Shown here: piece after piece, positions 58,106 to 64,000 of the stretch
How the letters are laid out: each line of letters begins with the position of its first letter
Numbering within the stretch: the first letter of the stretch is position 1
Assembly (NCBI GenBank): GCA_050084985.1
Contig: JBITNC010000001.1
Location: 81,158,001 to 81,222,000 of the forward strand
Direction of reading: 5' to 3'
Length of the DNA: 64,000 nt
Origin: Nageia nagi
Taxonomy: Eukaryota; Pinophyta
Program-made: the position numbers and the translations under genes
Notes under the pieces: model-generated
Databases searched by the model: none
Told to the model about the DNA's origin: nothing
The model's input: only the letters and a program-made list of their open reading frames with translations

Positions 58106-60120
58106 ATTTGAACAACCTATATGTCTACTTAATAAAATATAATATTCATGTTTTTTACAACTTTACAAATATACATCAAACAATCTCTATGCTTAATTAC
58201 TTTATTATGCAATTTGATGTGGTTATCTTTTTTACAACTTCATAAATTGATTAAATCTTATTAATGTGAGCAATGCAAATATTATAGCTAAAGTTTTTAA
58301 TTTTCCAAGAATGTATATTATTCAAGTGTTAAAATAAAGTAGGCTAGTAAAACTTTAAGCTAGGTTTACCATATCTTGCCAATGAGTTGCATAACAGTAT
58401 ATTGGAAGTGGTCATTATAACTCTACCTCCACCATTAATAATCTAACCCTTTCCTAATCAATGTAGGCTCTAGGCTAAATATGGTAGCTAAAAAAGCTTC
58501 TTAGGGCTAAGTATCGACATGGTGACTAAATGTGTTCCCATTTTGTAATGGGGCATCAAGAATGCCATCAACTAAGTAGTTAATTACTTTCCAAGAGTAT
58601 CAACCCTCAATAACATAGCTAATGGACTGACTAACCAATTTGTGTCACCCATGCAACTCTCATCTCCCTTATTTATAGTCATTAGGTAGAAAGTAATGAA
58701 TCCTATCCTAAGGGAAGACTACCTTGGTGATCAAATCCAAGTGTAGCCTACTTTATGGCTCGATAATTATGGTGATGGAAACTTAAGAAAATTAGAATGA
58801 ATGGTTGGTCATCACCTTCAACTCATTTATGTTCATTTTAAAGGCATCATGCATATGCATCTAAGAAAAAAAATGATTATATTAACATTGCAATAACATT
58901 AAAATAGAATTAACACTAACATCATATTAACTATATTAACATAACATTAACATCTAGTTATCTAAATTAGCATGCCATTAACATCAAATGAACACTAACA
59001 TCACATTAACTACAATAACACAACATTAACATTGCATTAACTCTATTAACATAAAATCACATCACATTAATATAACATTAACAATAATATAACATTAAAA
59101 TAATATGAACATAATATTAACATCGAATTGTATCTCTTAAAAATTGACATATAGCATTACCATAACTTGTCAATGAGTCACATAATGGTATATTGGAAGT
59201 GGTCATTGCAACTCTACCTCCATCATCAACAATCTAAACCTTATCTAATTAATGTGGGCTTCAAGCTCGATAATCTTAACATTAAAATTAACTTATATCA
59301 TTGACATTACCATAACATTATCATTGATATAACATTAACATACCATTACCATTAACAATCTGACATTAACATATAGCATTCACATTGGTGTAATATTAAG
59401 TGTCATATAACATTAACATACACATGATGTAACATATTTGATACTCATAACATCAAATTCTAATAAAAAAACCATGACTTGACTCATAAACTTAACATTA
59501 TCAATGTACATATTAACATAAGTACATTAACATTAACAAAACATTAATGATATCATAATATTAAAATTACATTTTATTAATTTAATAGTAATTATAATTT
59601 AATTTTTTTACGAATCAATCTAATATTTAAAAGTAAATATTTATTAATTTAGTCTAATAATTAATTTAATATTTAAAAGTAAATATTTTTGAAATTATTT
59701 AATATTTAAATATATATAATGTTATTTTTTTAGTTTTTTTTTTTTTAAATTTTAATGAGCATGAAATGATGGATTTCTTGATGCATTGATGCATCAAGTA
59801 GACCTTGCAATTATAAAAACTAAAAGGGGCATACCCCACGTGTCCTACTAATCATTTTCCTAGTCAAATATCATGAGAGGGATAGGACAGAGAGTGTTTT
59901 GTCATGGAAGAAGGGGGCATAAGGGTCAGATTTGGACAAAATTTGACTACCTTCCATTAGATCCAAGGTTAGATTTGTCAAATCCATGACCAAATTCAAA
60001 GGTAAGTACACTAAATTTGGAATTTTTACTTTCTAAAGCATACATTTAACATTTTTTAATAGAGACAGAATATTTTTGCATGCATGTGATATTTTTAATA
60101 TTAACAAAATAAAAAAAAAA
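58106..60120. other. CACTA internal non-coding DNA with ACATTAAC repeats
   Basis: 58870-59560 is rich in AACATTAACAT/CACATTAACT units. A ~105-bp segment (GTATATTGGAAGTGGTCATT, AACTCTACCTCCA) is present at about 58376-58478 and again at 59166-59266. 59570-59760 is nearly pure AT. No coding resemblance. Confidence 0.7.
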
Positions 60121-60419
60121 CTTCAACAAATTGAACAAAATAAAAAACCCTAAGTTTTTTGAACATGAAAACCTTAGAATCTAGATAAAAAAAGTTAGGG
60201 TTTACAAAATTAAACCTAGGGTTTGGAGAAAAAATAAATCTTACAAAATTAATTTTAGTAAAAAATTACATCTTACAAATTATTTTAGATTTGAAATATT
60301 CAATTTGCAAATAGAAAAATTCCATAGCTACTACTTTTTTTTGTTATATGTAAATGACCATATGATCTGCAATTTGTAAAACAAGGAGGATTAATTTTTG
60401 TAGAAAAGTAAGGTAAAGT

Positions 60420-61310
60420 TTTGAAAAAATTTAGGGTTGAATTTTAACTTAAAATGTAGGTTAATTTTAACATAAAATATAGGGTAAATTTTTTATTAAA
60501 ATTTAGTGTTAATTTTAATTTAAAATTTAATATTATTTTTTTGTTACAAATTAGGTTATTTTTTGTAAAAAATTAAGGTTAATTTTTGTAAAAAACTAGG
60601 ATTAATTTTTGTAAAAAATTAGGGTTATTTTTGTAAAAACTTTAGAGTTAATTTTTGTAAAAAATTAGGGTTAATTTTTGTAAAAAATTAAGGTTAGTTT
60701 TTGTACAAATTATGATTAATATTTATAAAAATGAGGGTTAATTTTTGTAAAAATTAAGGGTTAATTTTTGTAAAAAAATAGGGTTAATTTTTATAGAAAT
60801 AAAGAATTAATTTTTGTAAAAATTTAGGGTTAAATTTTAAGTGCTAGGTGTTTGGGTTATGGTTAAATTTTATTAAAATTTAGGGTTAATTTTGACTTAA
60901 AATTATAATGTCAATTTTTGTAAAACATTAGGTTATTTTATTGTTAAAAATTAGGGTTATTTTTTATAAAAAATTTAGAGTTAAGTTTCATAAAAATTAA
61001 GGGTTAAATTTTAAGTGTTAGGTGTATGGGTTACGATTTAAGGGTTAGAGGTTTATGTTTGAGTTGAGGGTTTAAGATTTAACCCTAATTTCTAGAGTTT
61101 GTGGTATTTAATTTTGTTAAGGGTTGCAGTACATTAAGGGTTAGGGATTTGGGTTGGGTTAGGGTTTAAGGGTTTATGTTAGGATTTAAGAGTTAGGAGT
61201 TTGGGTTTGAGTTCAATGTTAGGTTTCACTTAGGGGTTACAATTTAAGGGTTAGTGATTTAGGTTTGACTTGAGGGTTTAAGATTTAAATTAAGATTTCA
61301 AGTTTAAGGT
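60420..61310. repeat. TTAGGGTTAATTTTTGTAAAAA minisatellite and telomere-like tail
   Basis: From about 60540 to 60840 a ~23-bp unit (TTAGGGTTAATTTTTGTAAA) repeats about a dozen times. 60985-61310 turns into GGGTTTAAGGGTTAGG-type degenerate telomere-like sequence. It lies just upstream of the plus-strand CACTA gene. Confidence 0.9.
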
Positions 61311-61529
61311 TTGGGTTACACATAAATATTGTTGTAACTGATTGACATAACTTAAAACAATAGAGCCAACATCCTAAATTTCTTCCATCATATTCATATT
61401 GCAATGTGTCTCAATGATAACCTTTATAAATTTAATATTGGCATACTATTTAAGTTTTATTAAATTGAATAGTTTTAAATTTTTTATACTAATAGTATTT
61501 TTTGTTATTAAATTTATTTAGTGATTAGC

Positions 61530-63088
61530 ATGGCTAATGATAGGAGGTGAAAGAAGCCAAAACCTCAAAATTCAACTACAAGCAAGAAGGGTTTTGTAAG
61601 TATTTATATATGAATGTGATTTATTCAATTTTTATGTTATAATATTCATTTCAAATGAACATTTGACTTTATTTTTTTTTACCTTTTTAATAAATTAAGG
61701 TAGTGTCCAAAATATATAAAATGGCCACATAATGGATGCAAAGGACTGAGATTGGTAGAGAAATTGATAAACAAATGGGCATTGGACCTTCATCTACTAG
61801 GCCTTCTAGGCTTGCTAGGCCTACTAGTGGCATAGATCGACCATCATCAATGGACTCATCACCATATGGTAACATTAATTATTATTTTAAATTTAAAAAA
61901 TTAATTAAAGTTACCTTTTATTAATTAAATGTTACATTCAATGTAAAAAATCTAAGTAATATGGTAATTACAGATCAATCAATCAATATGAAGATAATAT
62001 TTACAACATGCAAGGCCACTAATGACATTGAGATTAAGGTGGATGAAAAGGGTGTTGTAATTAAATATCATAATGGTAAGAATTGATTTTAAAATATAGA
62101 TATATTTACTTTGGAATATAAGAATTTACTAGTGTTATGAAATTCTCTTCAGGGCATTTTTTATGATACTCTCATAAAATGCACTTTCCACTAGATTGAT
62201 CCCACCATATATATAGAGTGGAAAAAACAAAGTGAAATAGGTATATATATAATTTATATGATTAATTTTATACTTAATTTTTTTTTATAGATTAATATTG
62301 ATAGTATATTTTACATAAATTTTTTAATTCATTTTCTACAAAATTATGAATTTTGCAACAAAATAAAGGGTCATATAGAACTTGAAAAGAGAATTTGGCG
62401 ATGCATGGAGCTCAAAATGGGCATTCCAACATATGGTAAAGAATTTGAATTGGAGGAGAGATAAAATAAAGAATAAAAAAAACTTCCTAAAAATCAACAA
62501 AAAGGAAGTAGGCCTCTAGATGTTGATAAGAAGGTGTGGAAGAGATTGATGAAGAAGGTGGAGGAGGAAGCATGTAGAGAATCTACTGCTGAACCATCAT
62601 GCTTTGAAAAAGTTGTGTATGCTTGATAAATCACATCTTTAATTGCATACAGCCATAAGTCAAGCAAATTGAGAAAAGTACAGATGAAAACAAGATATGT
62701 AAGTATTTTATTTCATATTTTATGCATGAATAGTTATATAATTAAATTATATGCATAAAATGTTATTTAAGTAAATATATATTTTTACATTATGATAAAT
62801 ATGGTAGGTATGCTATAAAAGATGAAGTAAAATTTGCCTTGAAAAAAATGATTTTCAAGCCTTAATCTTGAAAATAGCTTTCAATACTATAAGTAATATT
62901 TAAGTGTTTTTAAATTTATTATATTATTTTAATAATGACTCATAAATTTTTTAGTTTTTCTTATTTACTAATATTTAGTTGATTATTCTTTGCAGGGTGA
63001 GAAGGGTGACCGAGAGGAGGGGTGGCAAATTACAAGCATGGATGAAGATGATGAAGATTACACTATGCATGGTCATGATGGTGAATGA
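61530..63088 (+). pseudogene. CACTA second gene, multi-exon, possibly TNPA-like
   Basis: ATG at 61530 follows GATTAGC. Exons with consistent phase: 61530-61595, 61700-61868, 61974-62075 and 62153-62240, then further exons to a TGA at 63086-63088. Exon 2 reads MQRTEIGREIDKQMG and TRPSRLARPTSG. Exon 3 reads INMKIIFTTCKATNDIEIKV. A later part reads LEKRIWRCMELKMG and RPLDVDKKVWKRLMKKVEEE (about 62375-62570). The last exon is acidic: WQITSMDEDDEDYTMHGHDG. Splice sites and phases are kept although stops occur (TGA in exon 1, TAA in exon 2). Placement opposite the transposase gene and the basic/acid composition suggest a TNPA-like DNA-binding protein; no domain proves it. Confidence 0.6.
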
Positions 63089-63440
63089 CCCATTACTATA
63101 CATTTGTACACTCAACATGGACATTTTTTGTTGACCCATTACCATGCATTTGTACACTCAATGTGGAAATTTTTGGTTGATTGATCCTAATTATACATAT
63201 CTAATTATTAATTTAGTGTGTTATATTTATTTATACATATTCTATTTTAAGTTTTATTCTTTTATGCTTATATTTTTAAATTTTAACATATCTTTTAATG
63301 TATTATTTGAATGTATATATTTATATTATGGTTAATGTATTCAAATGAATGTATTATACGCCACAAAAAAGGAAATAAAAAATAGTAATAATACATAATT
63401 TAATTTTTTTTGAATTACAAATCAAAATTTGATGTTTAAG

Positions 63441-63746
63441 GAGTCAAAGTATTGACATTTTATGAGTCAAACTATTGACAATTTTTGAGTCAAAATATTG
63501 ACATTTTGTGAGTCAACATATTGACATTTTATGAGTCAACATCTTGATATTTTTTGAGTTAACATATTGACATTTTAGGAGTCACACTGTCGATGTTTTA
63601 TAAGTCAAATTTATGACATGTTTTGAGTCAAATTTATGACACTTTACGAGTCAAATTGATGATGCTTTATGAGTCAAAATGTATGATGTTTTATGAGTCA
63701 AGTATTTGACACTTTTTGAGTCAAATTATTGACATTTGGGTCAATG
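63441..63746 (+). repeat. CACTA subterminal repeats (13 x ~23 bp, GAGTCAAA)
   Basis: Thirteen units of the type GAGTCAAA.TATTGACATTTTAT in 305 bp. Arrays near CACTA ends are known binding sites for the TNPA-type protein. Inverse motifs (TTTGACTC) occur near the left end at about 49483 and 49548. Confidence 0.92.
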
Positions 63747-63855
63747 TAAGTTATAATTTATGTGATGTATTACTTGATGCATTATTTGATAGTACCCTTA
63801 GCATCACATGAGGCATCAAGTCAAGACTAGGAAAAAGGAAAAAATACACTGCATC

Positions 63856-63897
63856 TTGACACATTGAATGACACAAAATGCTCAAAATGTAGTAGTG
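63856..63897 (-). repeat. CACTA right terminal inverted repeat
   Basis: Ends GCTCAAAATGTAGTAGTG; the reverse complement matches the left end at 49363-49404. Confidence 0.93.
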
Positions 63898-64000
63898 TCA
63901 TGCACCTTTGGATCTTTGGTTCTACCTGTTACATGCATGTACCCAAGGAGAACATGAATAAATTGGATGAAAAATCCATCAAATATATCTTTTTGGGATA
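63898..64000 (+). pseudogene. Copia pol, resumed after the CACTA (partial at window end)
   Basis: Reads MHLWIFGSTCYMHVPKENM then NKLDEKSIKYIFLGY. This is the segment that follows KPNLSHLR.FG in copia polyproteins just before reverse transcriptase. It continues the frame broken off at 43589/49362 with GQKPNLS. The rest lies beyond the window. Confidence 0.9.

Larger units (their letters stand above)
49363..63897. mobile_element. CACTA (En/Spm-type) transposon, 14.5 kb, with SET-like gene
   Basis: Terminal inverted repeats of about 42 bp (49363-49404 and 63856-63897) start CACTACTACATTTT and contain CATTTTGTGTCATT and AATGTGTCAA. Flanking 3-mers are TCT and TCA. Copia coding sequence is interrupted and resumes at 63898, which proves insertion. 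It encodes a tnp2/DUF4218 transposase and a SET-like protein on the minus strand and a multi-exon gene on the plus strand. Subterminal GAGTCAAA repeats and long minisatellites lie inside. Confidence 0.92.

Noticed and set aside
62975-63335. Short frames on either strand at the CACTA right end
   Set aside because: They overlap the last exon of the plus-strand gene or AT-rich 3' sequence and show no resemblance.
1-64000. tRNA, rRNA or other RNA genes
   Set aside because: None recognised; the only tRNA-related matches are 12-nt primer-binding sites.

Overview
The window is AT-rich plant nuclear DNA. It holds one intact host gene, a six-exon laccase at 18081-20309, inside a dense nest of old, broken transposable elements. 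Plant features are the laccase exon structure, retrotransposons with initiator-tRNA-Met primer sites, a CACTA transposon and plant telomere-like TTTAGGG minisatellites. The great age and nesting of the elements and the degenerate interstitial telomere-like blocks suggest a large gymnosperm (conifer-like) genome. That is an inference; no sequence here names the species.

Left part (1-17.8 kb). A segment carrying a LINE reverse-transcriptase remnant followed by DNA homologous to the laccase upstream region occurs twice, at 1-3235 and 15794-17817. The second copy runs into the laccase gene; the first has none. Between them lies the 3' part of a Ty3/gypsy element (Gypsy-4, + strand, accessory ORF and 3' LTR, about 3485-15765). 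It was split by a structurally complete Ty3/gypsy element on the minus strand (Gypsy-1, 4029-10917), which keeps both LTRs, PBS, PPT and a near-perfect 5-bp target duplication.

Middle part (18-40 kb). The laccase has promoter, splice sites, copper ligands, a miR397-like site and poly(A) signals. About 5 kb of mostly unidentified DNA follows. Next come the integrase remnants of Gypsy-3 (25640-26321 and 39406-40140), split by the 13-kb Gypsy-2 (26322-39400, minus strand, target duplication CTTAC). Gypsy-2 carries the same accessory ORF as Gypsy-4.

Right part (40-64 kb). A Ty1/copia element is interrupted by a CACTA transposon (49363-63897), and copia coding sequence resumes at 63898. A later tandem duplication of about 5.76 kb (39985-45745 and 45746-51512) doubled the copia element and the left end of the CACTA. 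The CACTA encodes on the minus strand a tnp2/DUF4218 transposase and, upstream of it, a protein with a SET-like (lysine methyltransferase) domain. A multi-exon, possibly TNPA-like gene lies on the plus strand. The 6 kb between the divergent genes is filled with telomere-like and other minisatellites. The SET-like cargo and this telomere-repeat-filled divergent region are the most unusual features of the window.

All domain calls rest on reading translations by eye; no database search was run. Boundaries of degenerate elements are approximate.
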